Notes: generated by a model not told the origin, from the letters alone. A DNA stretch of 64,000 nt from Verrucomicrobium sp. GAS474 (GCF_900105685.1 NZ_LT629781.1:2046001-2110000); one strand, 5' to 3'; numbered from the stretch's first letter, positions 25,588 through 34,071 are shown. Program-made: numbers and translations.

Positions 25588-27081
25588 ATGAAAGCAGCGC
25601 GGTTTCTCCTACTCCCCGCTCTCGCCTCGGCCCTGGCTCTGGCCGGGTGCGCCGTCGGCCCCGATTACAGGCAGCCCGACCTGGCCGCGCAGCTTCCCGC
25701 CGCGCCCTCTTCCTCGCCCTCCACGCCTTCCGCCTTCACCGACGCGAACGGCCAGGAGTGGCGGACCGCCGCCCCCGCCGACGAGGCCTCGCGCGGGCCG
25801 TGGTGGACCCGCTTCAACGACCCCGAGCTCGACCGGATCGAGGCCGAGGTCGTCGCCCGGAACCAGGACCTCCGCGCCGCCCTCGCCCGCGTCGACCAGG
25901 CCCGGGCGACGGCCCGGATGAAGGGGGCGGCCTTCCTCCCCGAGGTCGACGCGAACGGCAAGGCCGAGCGCGAGCGCCTCGGCGCGAACACGCCGCAGCT
26001 CCGCCAGTTCTCCTTCCCCGGCGTGACGGTGCCGTCGGCCACGCTCAATTCCTTCACGATGACCCTCGACCTCAGCTACGAGGTCGACCTCTGGGGCCGC
26101 GTCCGCCGCAGCTTCGAGTCGGCGCGGGCCCAGGCCCAGGCCTCCCAGGCCGACGCGCAGAACGTCCTCCTTTCCGTGACGACCGAGGCCGCCCTCGATT
26201 ACTTCGCCCTGCGGCGGGACGACGCCTCGGCGAAGCTCCTCCGGGAGACCCTCGACCTCCGCAAGCGGGGGGTCCAGATCGCCGCGACCCGCCTCCAGGC
26301 GGGCCGCGTCACCGCCCTCGACGTCGCCCAGGCGAAGACCGAGGAGGCCAACGCCGAGGCCGACCTCGCCGAGGTCCTCCAGTCCCGCGCCCAGAACCAG
26401 AACGCGATCGCCTACCTCAGCGGCAAGCCGGCGACCGACTTCGCCCTGGCCGAGAATCCGGCCCTCCCCGCCCCGCCCGAGGTCCCGGTCGGCCTTCCCT
26501 CCTCGCTCCTCGAGCGGCGGCCCGACGTCGCCCGGGCCGAGCGCCTCGTCATGGCGAAGAACGCCGAGATCGGCGTCGCCAAGGCCGCCTTCTTCCCCGC
26601 CCTCTCCCTCACCGGCCAGGGCGGCTACCTCAGCTACTCGACGAACAACCTCTTCACCTCGCCGAGCCAGATCTGGTCGATCGGCCCCTCGCTTTCCCTC
26701 CCGCTCTTCGCCGGGGGCCGGAACGCGGCGAACCTCCGCGACGCCAAGGCCGCCTGGGAGGAGGCGACGGCGACCTACCGGGGCGCCGTCCTCGGGGCCG
26801 TCCGCGACGTCGAGAACGCCCTCGTCGCGCGTCGCTACCTCGGCGACCGGATCGACGCCGTCGCCCGCGCGGCGGCCCAGGCCGACGAGGCGCTCCGCCT
26901 CACCGAGGCCCGCTACAAGAGCGGCGAGGTCTCCTACTTCGACGTCATCGAGGCCCAGCGCACCGCGTTGGGCGCGAAGCGGGGCGTCGCCGAAGTGAGC
27001 GCGTTGCGGCTCCAGGCCGCCGTCACCCTGATCAAGGCCCTCGGCGGCGGTTGGGGCGAGGATTCGGTCGCCGCCCGCTAG
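25588..27081 (+). CDS. NodT-family outer-membrane efflux lipoprotein (TolC-like)
   Basis: A 497-residue outer-membrane channel component of a tripartite efflux system. It has a lipoprotein signal with lipobox LAGC (Cys21), GPDYRQP just after it, and two OEP repeats with long helical segments. Conserved landmarks include WWTRFNDPELD (about residue 72) and LLERRPDVARAE (about 306), both standard for the NodT/OprM family. The gene abuts the HlyD-like adaptor gene with no intergenic base. The inner-membrane pump that should complete the complex is missing from this operon. Confidence 0.93.
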   Translation: MKAARFLLLPALASALALAGCAVGPDYRQPDLAAQLPAAPSSSPSTPSAFTDANGQEWRTAAPADEASRGPWWTRFNDPELDRIEAEVVARNQDLRAALARVDQARATARMKGAAFLPEVDANGKAERERLGANTPQLRQFSFPGVTVPSATLNSFTMTLDLSYEVDLWGRVRRSFESARAQAQASQADAQNVLLSVTTEAALDYFALRRDDASAKLLRETLDLRKRGVQIAATRLQAGRVTALDVAQAKTEEANAEADLAEVLQSRAQNQNAIAYLSGKPATDFALAENPALPAPPEVPVGLPSSLLERRPDVARAERLVMAKNAEIGVAKAAFFPALSLTGQGGYLSYSTNNLFTSPSQIWSIGPSLSLPLFAGGRNAANLRDAKAAWEEATATYRGAVLGAVRDVENALVARRYLGDRIDAVARAAAQADEALRLTEARYKSGEVSYFDVIEAQRTALGAKRGVAEVSALRLQAAVTLIKALGGGWGEDSVAAR

Positions 27082-27100
27082 GCTCTTTGCCGCAGGGGAG

Positions 27101-27136
27101 GGTTAACAGGTTGATAATCGGGAGAAACCCGTTATC
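27101..27136 (+). promoter_or_regulatory. Inverted repeat and GTTAAC core upstream of the chemoreceptor
   Basis: GGTTAACAG at 27101-27109 is followed by an imperfect inverted repeat, GATAATCGGG (27113-27122) and CCCGTTATC (27128-27136) around AGAAA. The right arm ends eight bases before the ATG at 27145, so it could act as an operator or as an RNA hairpin near the start. Confidence 0.35.
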
Positions 27137-27144
27137 ACTTTCGC

Positions 27145-29112
27145 ATGACCACCCGCTTTCAGCTCCATCATAAAGTTCTTTTGGCCGGGATCGTCGCCAC
27201 GCTGGGGTTGTGCGTGGCCAGCCTCGTCGGTCTCCGCGTCCTCTACCATCAGGCCGAAAAGGAGTCGTTCGAGAGCGCCGACAAGATCCGCCAAAACATC
27301 GCCTTCCAGCTCGAGACGAACGACACGGTCTACTCCCAGCTCGTCCTGTCGGCGATGAAGGTCCTGCAGGAGAAGGTCGAGGCCGCCGCCGTCCCCGCTC
27401 CCGCGCTGCTCCCGGCTCCCGCCGTGGCGGCCAAGCCGGGCGTTCCTGCTCCCGTCCCCGCCCCGGCCAAGGAAGCCGATCCCTACGCCGTCGTCGATCA
27501 GGTGAAGGCCCTGACCGGCAGCACCGCCACCCTCTTCGCGAAGAGCGGCGAGACCTTCACCCGCGTCAGCACGAACGTCCTGAAGCCCGACGGGACCCGG
27601 GCCGTCGGCACCCCCCTCGATCCGAACGGGGCCGCCTACGCCGCGCTGAGCCAGGGCAAGGCCTACTACGGCCTCGTCAACATCCTCGGCCAGCCCTACC
27701 TCACCGGCTACGAGCCGCAGCGCAACGCGGAGAACGTCGTGACCGGCGCGCTCTACGTCGGCTACCCGCTCACGACGATGACGAAGCTCCGCGAGCTGAT
27801 CGCGGGCGCCCGCATCCTCAACCACGGCTTCATCGCCCTCATCGACAACAAGGGGAAAGTCATCATGCAGTCGAGCCACATCGAGGCGGCCCAGGTCGAG
27901 AGCCTCCTCCAGCCCGGCGCGGGTGAGAAGGCGGGCTGGAACATCGTCCGGGATCGCTTCCCCGCCTGGAACTACGAGATCGTCTCCGGCGTCAACCTGC
28001 AGGACGCCCGCGCCCAGGCCGTCGGCCTCTCCCTGAAGGTCTTCGGCGTCATCGCCGTCGGCATCCTCCTCATCCTCGGCATCCTCGCCCTCTTCTACGC
28101 GGAGTCCCACTCCCTCACCAGCGGCCTGAAGCGGATCGGCGCGCAGCTCCACCATTCCTCCGACACCCTCAACGAGACCGCCGTCCAGGTCGCCGGGGCG
28201 AGCGAGTCGGTCGCCGCCACCGCCGTCCAGGAAGCCGCCGCCCTGGAGCAGAGCAGCGCCTCGATCGAGGAGATGTCCTCGATCTCCGCGAGCAACAGCA
28301 GCCGGATGGAGGCCGCCCAGCGCCATTCCTCCGACACCCGCCTCCTCGCCGAGACCGGCGTCGACGAGATGCGCCACATGCGCGACGAGGTGAAGGTCAT
28401 CCAGAACTCGGGCAGCGAGATGATCGGCGCGATGGAGGCGATCCGGCAGTCGAGCGCCTCGATCTCGAAGATCATGCGGACCATCGACGAGATCGCCTTC
28501 CAGACGAACATCCTCGCGTTGAACGCCGCCGTCGAGGCCGCCCGCGCGGGCGAGGCCGGGGCCGGGTTCGCCGTCGTTGCCGACGAGGTCCGGAACCTCG
28601 CCCAGCGGAGCGCCGACGCCTCCCAGGAGACGGCCCGCCTCATCGAGGACTCGATCGCGAAGAGCGCCAACGGGAGCCGCATCAGCAGCCGCGTCGCCGA
28701 GCAGCTGGAGAAGGTCATCAACCAGGCGGGCGCCGTCGACCGCCGCCTCCAGGAGATCGTCGGGAAGATGAACGAGACCGACGCCCTCATGCAGGAAGTC
28801 GGCACCGCCACCCGCGAGCAGAACATCGGCCTCCAGCAGGTCAGCACCGGCGTCCTCGAAATGTCGAAGCTGACCCAGTCGAACGTCGCCAACTCCCAGG
28901 AAACCGCCCGTGTCTCGCAGAACCTCCAGGAAGAGGCGGGCCAGCTCCACGCCGTCATCTCCGACCTCCTCCACATCATCGGGGGGAAGGAATCCCCCGC
29001 GGGATTGCCCCAGCGGACGACGTTGAAATCGGAACGGGTCGACCGGATGGCCTTGAAGGGCGGAACCGCGACGGCGAGGAAGCCGAAGGCGGTGGTGCCT
29101 CGGCTGAAGTAG
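27145..29112 (+). CDS. Methyl-accepting chemotaxis protein with Cache-type sensor
   Basis: A 655-residue inner-membrane chemoreceptor. TM1 is at about residues 10-30; the periplasmic region includes an Ala/Pro-rich insert (about 72-110) and a Cache domain similar to Cache3/Cache2 types. TM2 is at about 295-317. No clear HAMP domain follows; residues run directly into the helical signalling part. The highly conserved tip ([20 protein letters not shown]) binds CheA and CheW and is intact, with methylation-type helices on both sides. There is no C-terminal CheR-binding pentapeptide. No other chemotaxis gene is nearby, so it must signal to an array encoded elsewhere. The ligand is unknown. Confidence 0.93.
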   Translation: MTTRFQLHHKVLLAGIVATLGLCVASLVGLRVLYHQAEKESFESADKIRQNIAFQLETNDTVYSQLVLSAMKVLQEKVEAAAVPAPALLPAPAVAAKPGVPAPVPAPAKEADPYAVVDQVKALTGSTATLFAKSGETFTRVSTNVLKPDGTRAVGTPLDPNGAAYAALSQGKAYYGLVNILGQPYLTGYEPQRNAENVVTGALYVGYPLTTMTKLRELIAGARILNHGFIALIDNKGKVIMQSSHIEAAQVESLLQPGAGEKAGWNIVRDRFPAWNYEIVSGVNLQDARAQAVGLSLKVFGVIAVGILLILGILALFYAESHSLTSGLKRIGAQLHHSSDTLNETAVQVAGASESVAATAVQEAAALEQSSASIEEMSSISASNSSRMEAAQRHSSDTRLLAETGVDEMRHMRDEVKVIQNSGSEMIGAMEAIRQSSASISKIMRTIDEIAFQTNILALNAAVEAARAGEAGAGFAVVADEVRNLAQRSADASQETARLIEDSIAKSANGSRISSRVAEQLEKVINQAGAVDRRLQEIVGKMNETDALMQEVGTATREQNIGLQQVSTGVLEMSKLTQSNVANSQETARVSQNLQEEAGQLHAVISDLLHIIGGKESPAGLPQRTTLKSERVDRMALKGGTATARKPKAVVPRLK

Positions 29113-29115
29113 GCC

Positions 29116-29568
29116 CTAGGGGCCTTGCGGCGTCGGCGGGGCGGCCGGGGTCTTCACCAGTTCTTCGATGACGAAATAGGTTTTGTAGACCGGAATCTCT
29201 TTTCCGAACTGCTCGAGGGTTCCGAACTTCCCGAAAGGATAGATCGCCATGACCATCCTGCGGGGGTCGGAGGGGGGCGATATGCCGTTCACCCAGCTCC
29301 AATTGCCGGTGATGATGAACGACGCGTTGCCCCACGATTGATCGGCTTCGACCCAGCGGCCTTCCACGGTGCGGCCCGATATCCCCAACGGCCGCTGCTT
29401 GAACGTCCCGTCCTTGGAGAAGGTGAAGAGCGAAGCCCCGTCGGAGATCGAGACGGTGCCGTGATCCTTGACGATCTGCGCGAAAAAGACCGTGGGCGGT
29501 TCGGTGTCGTCGGCGCGTGCGACGACGAGGGAGAGGACGACCAGGGCCAGGAGCCAATGAAGCTTCAT
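29116..29568 (-). CDS. Small exported protein of unknown function
   Basis: A 150-residue protein with a signal peptide (MKLHWLLALVVLSLVVARA). The mature part is beta-rich with several Trp and Gly residues (RTVEGRWVEADQSWGNASF) and a Pro-rich C-terminus. The pattern of a strand carrying GRW and a following conserved Trp is lipocalin-like only in a loose sense. It lies convergent to the chemoreceptor with three bases between stops and downstream of the SecD-head-like gene. No function can be given. Confidence 0.65.
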   Translation of the reverse strand: MKLHWLLALVVLSLVVARADDTEPPTVFFAQIVKDHGTVSISDGASLFTFSKDGTFKQRPLGISGRTVEGRWVEADQSWGNASFIITGNWSWVNGISPPSDPRRMVMAIYPFGKFGTLEQFGKEIPVYKTYFVIEELVKTPAAPPTPQGP

Positions 29569-29649
29569 TCCAGATTTCCGCCGTTCCCGGTTATTTTTTG
29601 CTGCCGAAAAAATCGTGGGCGATGGAGAGGATCAGATCGGCGGGCTGAC

Positions 29650-29955
29650 TCAACGTGAGCGTTTGCCCGTGATCGGGCTGTTGACCGTCGGTTCCGAGGC
29701 CACTTTTCCGTCGATGATGAAGCGGATTCGTTTTCCGCTGTTTTCGCGGGTGATCTTGGCGAGGTCGGCTTGCTTGGCGGGGGTCAGTGTCATCGTGAGG
29801 ATTCCCTCCGGCTGTTTCGGATCGATTTCGATGACCACCTTGGTGACGTCTTCGCGGGTGATGGAGAGCGTTGGAAGATCAGCCTGGGCCATGGCGGGGT
29901 CATATGTAGCCATCAGGGCCAGCGCGAAAACCAGGATGAGATGGGCCCGTTTCAT
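29650..29955 (-). CDS. Small exported protein resembling the SecD P1-head domain
   Basis: A 101-residue protein. The ATG at 29955 gives a signal peptide (MKRAHLILVFALALMATYDP). The C-terminal part NSGKRIRFIIDGKVASEPTV matches the segment of SecD in which a strand carrying a Leu/Ile-Asp-Gly turn is followed by Val-x-Ser-x-Pro and a Pro-Ile-Thr-Gly ending. In SecD this belongs to the P1 head subdomain that contacts substrate outside the membrane. Here it stands alone without any transmembrane Sec part. It starts eight bases after the stop of the Rrf2 regulator and is probably co-transcribed with it. The role is unknown. Confidence 0.65.
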   Translation of the reverse strand: MKRAHLILVFALALMATYDPAMAQADLPTLSITREDVTKVVIEIDPKQPEGILTMTLTPAKQADLAKITRENSGKRIRFIIDGKVASEPTVNSPITGKRSR

Positions 29956-29963
29956 GGCAGGGC

Positions 29964-30425
29964 TCAAATATCGAAGTGAAGCGTCTTCTTCGTCTCGGCG
30001 TCGAGGGCGGTGGAGCGGTCGAGGGCGTCCTGGAGGCTGGTGCCGTCGAGGATCTTCGAGCTGGCGTCGCGGACGTCGCGCATGACGATGCGGATCATGC
30101 AGGTGTCGACGGTGGGGCAGTCGGAGCACGGCGCGTAGGCCGTCTGGCTGGCGCAGGGGATCGGGGCGAGGGGGCCGTCGATGGTGCGGATGACGTCGCC
30201 GAGGGAGATGCGGGTGGTCGGCTGGGCGAGGAGGTAGCCGCCGCCCTTGCCCATCTTGCTCTGGAGGATCCCCTCGTTGCGGAGGTCGCGGAGGATCGCC
30301 TCGAGGAACTTCTTCGGGATCTGTTCCTGCTCGGCGATTTCCTGGATGAGGATGGGGCCGCGGTCGCGGTGGCGGCCGAGGTAGAGGACGGCCCGGAGGG
30401 CGTATTTACCACGTTTAGTCAACAT
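29964..30425 (-). CDS. Rrf2-family transcriptional regulator
   Basis: A 153-residue winged-helix regulator beginning MLTKRGKYALRAVLYLGRH, the standard entry of the Rrf2 family (IscR, NsrR, CymR). KKFLEAILRDLRNEGILQS is the recognition helix region and GKGGGYLLAQP the wing. Four cysteines (Cys91, 100, 103, 109) lie where IscR and NsrR hold their iron-sulfur cluster, but the spacing differs from the IscR set of three. The neighbouring cysteine synthase gene points to a role like CymR in cysteine metabolism; a cluster-sensing role is equally possible. A transcription terminator separates it from the upstream cysK gene. Confidence 0.9.
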   Translation of the reverse strand: MLTKRGKYALRAVLYLGRHRDRGPILIQEIAEQEQIPKKFLEAILRDLRNEGILQSKMGKGGGYLLAQPTTRISLGDVIRTIDGPLAPIPCASQTAYAPCSDCPTVDTCMIRIVMRDVRDASSKILDGTSLQDALDRSTALDAETKKTLHFDI

Positions 30426-30471
30426 AGTCGGTGGGGAATGATCCTACGAAGGGTACGATACGACAATAAGA

Positions 30472-30503
30472 AAGGGGTGCCTGCGGCATGGCAGGCACCC
30501 CTT
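30472..30503 (-). terminator. Intrinsic terminator downstream of cysK
   Basis: A perfect 13-base stem (AAGGGGTGCCTGC with GCAGGCACCCCTT) and six-base loop, followed on the minus strand by TTTCTTATTG. It lies just after the cysK stop and before the Rrf2 gene, so these minus-strand genes are probably separate transcripts. Confidence 0.85.
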
Positions 30504-30513
30504 CCCGTTGCGA

Positions 30514-31476
30514 CTAGGCGCCGACGGCCTTCTTGGCTTCTTCCGCGAGGGCGGTGGAGAGGTAACGCTCCCCGGTGCTGCAGCCGACGGTGACGATCAG
30601 CTTGCCCTTGTTCTCGGGCTTCTTGGCGAGCTGGATCGCGGCCCAGACGTTGGCTCCGGTCGAGATGCCGACGAGGATCCCTTCCTCCTTGGCGAGGCGC
30701 TGGGCGGTGTGGATGGCGTCCTCGTTGCTGACGGTGACGACGTCGTCGACGATGGCGAGGTTGAGGTTCTTCGGGACGAAGCCGGCGCCGGTGCCCTGGA
30801 TCTTGTGGGGGCCGGGCTTCACGGGCTGGCCGGAGCGGGTCTGGGTGATGACGGGGGAGTCCTTCGGCTCGACGGCGACGGCCTGGAAGCCCTTCTTCCG
30901 TTCCTTGATGACTTCGGAGACGCCGGTGATGGTGCCGCCGGTGCCGACGGCGGAGACGAAGATGTCGATCTTGCCGTCGGTGTCGGTCCAGATTTCCTCG
31001 GCGGTGGTGGCGCGGTGGATGGCGGGATTGGCGGGGTTGTTGAACTGCTGGGGGATCCACGAGTTCGGGATTTCCTTGTTCAGGGCCTCGGCCTTGGCGA
31101 TCGCGCCCTTCATCCCCTCGGCGGCGGGGGTGAGGACGAGCTGCGCGCCGAGGAGGGCGAGGAGGGTGCGGCGCTCGAGGCTCATGCTCTCGGGCATGGT
31201 GAGGATCAGCTTGTAGCCCTTGGCGGCGGCGACGAAGGCCAGCGCGATGCCGGTGTTGCCGGAGGTCGGCTCGATGATCGTGGTACCGGGGGTGAGGATC
31301 CCTTCCTTCTCGGCGGCGGCGACCATGGCGTTGCCGATCCGGTCCTTCACGCTGCCCAGGGGATTGAAGAACTCGCCCTTCACGGCGATGGTCGCGTCGA
31401 GGCCTTCGGTGATGCGGTTGAGTTTGATGAGGGGCGTGTGCCCGACGGTGCTGACGATGTTCTGATGGATCGGCAT
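30514..31476 (-). CDS. cysK: Cysteine synthase A (O-acetylserine sulfhydrylase)
   Basis: A 320-residue PLP enzyme that makes cysteine from O-acetylserine and sulfide. The PLP lysine is Lys44 in NPLGSVKDR; substrate loop TSGNTG is at 71-76 and the phosphate-binding GTGGT at 178-182. Length matches the family. An open frame runs 55 codons further upstream, but the ATG at 31476 gives the standard N-terminus ([19 protein letters not shown]). Upstream at 31533-31541 is TCCGATAGG, a box also found ahead of yezD. It is flanked by an Rrf2 regulator and sulfur-related small genes. Confidence 0.96.
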   Translation of the reverse strand: MPIHQNIVSTVGHTPLIKLNRITEGLDATIAVKGEFFNPLGSVKDRIGNAMVAAAEKEGILTPGTTIIEPTSGNTGIALAFVAAAKGYKLILTMPESMSLERRTLLALLGAQLVLTPAAEGMKGAIAKAEALNKEIPNSWIPQQFNNPANPAIHRATTAEEIWTDTDGKIDIFVSAVGTGGTITGVSEVIKERKKGFQAVAVEPKDSPVITQTRSGQPVKPGPHKIQGTGAGFVPKNLNLAIVDDVVTVSNEDAIHTAQRLAKEEGILVGISTGANVWAAIQLAKKPENKGKLIVTVGCSTGERYLSTALAEEAKKAVGA

Positions 31477-31532
31477 GGGTTGGTCTGTGGTGGTGTGTTG
31501 GGTAAAAGGAGGAATCGGGTAAGAACTACATA

Positions 31533-31541
31533 TCCGATAGG
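31533..31541 (-). promoter_or_regulatory. Candidate Rrf2-type box upstream of cysK
   Basis: TCCGATAGG on the plus strand (CCTATCGGA on the coding strand) lies 57 bases upstream of the cysK start in an AT-rich segment. It differs at one base from TCCTATAGG at 32640-32648 upstream of yezD. The nearby Rrf2 regulator is the natural candidate to bind it. Confidence 0.4.
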
Positions 31542-31573
31542 GGAATAAAAAGGCTACGACGGAATCGGCTCTT

Positions 31574-32389
31574 TTACAAGTTTTCCCGGAAGGAAAGGAA
31601 GGTCCGGTATTCCCGCAGCAAGGCCCCGAGGAGGCGGGCAAGGTTCCGGCCCGGGTCGGCCGGGAGGGGGTAGTTGATCCGGATTTCGGAGGGAAACGGG
31701 GTCAATACGGTCCCGATGTCGGCCCCGGCGGCGTTTTGAAGGAAGGAATCGCCTTCCTTCCAGCCGGTGAGGGCGATTTCCTGGCCGCTCAGCCGCTCCA
31801 GCACGGGCTGGAGCACCTCCTCGGTGATGACACGGCTGGAGGCCGAAATCGAGGCCGGTTCGGCGGGGTTGGCCGAGAGGAGGAAGAGGAGCTGGAAGCG
31901 TTGCACGCCGAGTTCGCGCTTCAGGTAGTAGGTGTCGGCCCGTTCCTCGGCCCGCCAGAGGCGGCGGCGGAGGGTCTGGCCGGGCAGCGATTGCCAGGAG
32001 CCGGTGAAGGCGAGGGGATTGGCGATGGGATAGAGGCGGAGGGAGAGTTCCTTCAGGAGGAGCGGGTATTCGGCCCGGAGGATGTCGGGGAGGTTCCCGA
32101 GGCGGGTGAGGGTCCCGGCCGGTTCGAGGTCGAAGCCGCCGAAGATGCCGACGCGGAGGAGGTCTTTCCCTTCGCCGCCGAGGGAGAGGCGGGGGAAGAC
32201 GGCCTCCTGGCAGCCGAAGGAGGTGAAGACCGGTTCCCCCTCCTGTCGGAGGAGCCGGTCGAGGATGATGGCGACCTCGGGCGGATATTCCCGCCACAGG
32301 GCGTCGATCTGCGAGGAGAAGACGCGGAGGGAGGTATCGAACGCCTTCGGACGGAAGGCGGGAGCGGTGCGGGCGAGGGGGGTAGTCAT
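31574..32389 (-). CDS. M14-like protein with degenerate zinc site
   Basis: A 271-residue protein that reads like a diverged member of the M14 carboxypeptidase/succinylglutamate desuccinylase group. [14 protein letters not shown] (residues 79-92) aligns with the family GGxHGxEPAG zinc motif, but the His ligand is replaced by Phe while the Glu is kept. PIANPLAF (121-128) aligns with the usual Asn-Pro-x-Gly-Phe block and LRRRLW (140-145) with the DLNRxFW block, where the Asp and Asn are lost. If this reading is right, the protein has probably lost peptidase activity. It lies between cysK and yezD on the same strand, with 15 bases to yezD. The family assignment is tentative. Confidence 0.5.
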   Translation of the reverse strand: MTTPLARTAPAFRPKAFDTSLRVFSSQIDALWREYPPEVAIILDRLLRQEGEPVFTSFGCQEAVFPRLSLGGEGKDLLRVGIFGGFDLEPAGTLTRLGNLPDILRAEYPLLLKELSLRLYPIANPLAFTGSWQSLPGQTLRRRLWRAEERADTYYLKRELGVQRFQLLFLLSANPAEPASISASSRVITEEVLQPVLERLSGQEIALTGWKEGDSFLQNAAGADIGTVLTPFPSEIRINYPLPADPGRNLARLLGALLREYRTFLSFRENL

Positions 32390-32404
32390 GGCGGGCCGGG
32401 AAGG

Positions 32405-32602
32405 TTACGAGGGGGGGATTTCGAGCGGATGACGGAAACGGGTCTTCCGGTTCCGCTCGATCTGGACGACGCGGGAATCGTGGATGACGATCTCGACCGA
32501 GCCATAATCGATCCCCGCGAGAGAGCGTTGGATTTGGAGCAACAATTCCGAGGAGACAGAGGCCGGAACAGTCGGTTCGGGATGAGAAAGGGTTTCGGAC
32601 AT
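32405..32602 (-). CDS. yezD: YezD-family small protein (DUF2292)
   Basis: A 65-residue protein. The core IDYGSVEIVIHDSRVVQIER matches the DUF2292 signature of Gly-x-Val-x-Ile-x-Ile-His-Asp-x-Arg-Val-Val-Gln-Ile-Glu followed by a basic stretch. Members are regularly found in sulfur assimilation clusters, and its place near cysK fits. The biochemical role is not established. It heads a two-gene minus-strand unit with the M14-like gene, preceded by a palindromic TCCTATAGGA. Confidence 0.8.
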   Translation of the reverse strand: MSETLSHPEPTVPASVSSELLLQIQRSLAGIDYGSVEIVIHDSRVVQIERNRKTRFRHPLEIPPS

Positions 32603-32639
32603 GGTGGTGCTTCCGGTAAGGGTTAAAGATTGGATATTG

Positions 32640-32649
32640 TCCTATAGGA
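32640..32649 (-). promoter_or_regulatory. Palindromic box upstream of yezD
   Basis: TCCTATAGGA is a perfect 10-base palindrome, 38 bases before the yezD ATG in an AT-rich segment that would hold its promoter. It shares TCCnATAGG with the box ahead of cysK and resembles boxes of Rrf2/CymR-type regulators. Confidence 0.45.
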
Positions 32650-32756
32650 TTAGTATATTTTATGAAAAGAGCAAGGCTTTGTTTCAAAAAAAGAAAACAA
32701 ACCGAAGAGCCCCAACCCGCTTCGGCGCCGCCAGCGCCAGGACGCGTGCTTCCTCC

Positions 32757-33018
32757 CAAGCGTTCCTCTCCCGATAGGAGTCTAGGCGTATTGGCCCTGT
32801 CTCTCCCTATCGCTCGTACCCTCGGGCGCTCCAGGAAGCAGCGGATTTTAAAACAGTTAGGAGACGAGGCGCCGCCAAAGCGCGTCCGCCTAGCTAAGGC
32901 CCTCAGAGGGGGAGGTTCGAGGAGGGGCGAAGCCCCTCTTGGGCTATAAAGCGGATCGCCTCCAGCTGTACAGGGTCGACCGCGCAAGCCCCGAAGGGCG
33001 CTCCGCCCCCCGACATCC
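32757..33018. repeat. Noncoding repeat, full-length copy C (inverted relative to copy B)
   Basis: This occupies most of the 432-base gene-free stretch between yezD and manA. It is the reverse complement of copy B, with an exact 40-base match (32854-32893) and several further blocks of high identity. It lacks about 70 bases present in the middle of copy B. Hairpin GAGGGGC-GAA-GCCCCTC lies at 32922-32938. The remaining part, 32650-32756, holds no gene I can support. Confidence 0.85.
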
Positions 33019-33034
33019 AAAGAGGACCACCCCC

Positions 33035-34021
33035 CTACCTCGGAAACGAAACCGTCACCAACTCCACCATCTCCTCCTGATCCCCCCCCTTCCCCGCCTG
33101 CGCGACGACGTCGTACTGCGGTGCCGAGGCAGGAAGGAGGAACCCATCCCCCGGCTTGAAGCTCCGCTCTCCGATCTTCACCGTCCCGCGGGCGACGAAG
33201 TGGTAGTTGAAGCTCTGCTTGTTCGGGTTGTAGGTGCGGAACTCGCCCGGATAGAGGAAGACGCGGTGGGTGGCGAAGTAGGCCGATTCGACGACCCGCT
33301 CCCCGTGGGGCTGCGCGAAGAGGGGCTCGAAGTCGCCGTAGTCGATCGAGAGCTTCGACTCCTCGATGTGGAGGGCGCGGGGCTTGCCGTCCTTGTCGAT
33401 CCGGCCCCAGTCGTCGACGCGGTAGGTGGTGTCGGAGTTCTGCTGGATTTCGAGGATGAGGTTTCCCGCGCCGATGGCGTGGACGCGTCCGGAGGGGAGG
33501 AACATCGCCTCGCCCGGCTCGGTCGGCAGCTCGTGGAGGAGGGCGGCGAGGCCGGGGGTGCCGATGGCGGCCTTGAAGGCATCGGCGGTGACGCCCTTCT
33601 TCAGCCCGGCGTAGATCTTCGCGCCCGGTTCCGTGTGGAGGAAGTACCACATCTCGGTCTTCGGCTCGCCCTTGAGCTGGGGGGCGATCGCGGCGGGGGG
33701 ATGGACCTGGATGCTGAGGGTCTCGCGGCAGTCGAGGAGCTTGATGAGGATCGGGAAACGCTCGGCCTTCGGAGCGCGCTCGCCGAAGACCTCGGCGCGG
33801 GACGAGGTCCAGAGGTCGTGAAGGGTCCCCTTCGCCTCGGGAGCCTGATCGGGGTTCTCGGTGAGCGCGAAGAGGGGGCTGACGGCCTCGGGCCGGTCGA
33901 CGACTTCCCAGCTCTCGCCGATGCGGTCGGGCGCGGGGAGGGTCCGTCCGTAGAGGCTGGCGAGGGCGGAGCCGCCCCAGATCCGTTCCTGGTAGATCGG
34001 GCCGAAGGTGTAAATCGTCAT
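33035..34021 (-). CDS. manA: Mannose-6-phosphate isomerase, class I
   Basis: A 328-residue zinc cupin enzyme interconverting fructose-6-phosphate and mannose-6-phosphate, feeding GDP-mannose and exopolysaccharide pathways. Zinc ligands are Gln105 and His107 in IQVHPP, Glu123 in KTEMWYF and His181 in GRVHAIG. The length is in the short, bacterial class I range. The catalytic arginine region TTYRVDDWGR is conserved. It is preceded on its strand by the AsmA-like gene with a 50-base gap. Confidence 0.95.
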   Translation of the reverse strand: MTIYTFGPIYQERIWGGSALASLYGRTLPAPDRIGESWEVVDRPEAVSPLFALTENPDQAPEAKGTLHDLWTSSRAEVFGERAPKAERFPILIKLLDCRETLSIQVHPPAAIAPQLKGEPKTEMWYFLHTEPGAKIYAGLKKGVTADAFKAAIGTPGLAALLHELPTEPGEAMFLPSGRVHAIGAGNLILEIQQNSDTTYRVDDWGRIDKDGKPRALHIEESKLSIDYGDFEPLFAQPHGERVVESAYFATHRVFLYPGEFRTYNPNKQSFNYHFVARGTVKIGERSFKPGDGFLLPASAPQYDVVAQAGKGGDQEEMVELVTVSFPR

Positions 34022-34071
34022 CCCGTCTTGCTAGGCGGAAATGTCGCGCAGGGCAAGTCGGAGGAAGCGCC

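Noticed and set aside
24718-27081. RND-type tripartite pump
   Set aside because: The channel protein fits RND systems, but the adaptor is EmrA-like and no RND pump gene is present, so no complete system is claimed.
31554-33650. 698-codon minus-strand ORF across yezD, the repeat and manA
   Set aside because: It crosses a noncoding repeat and two genes in another frame; composition is Arg/Pro-rich and no start or domain makes sense.
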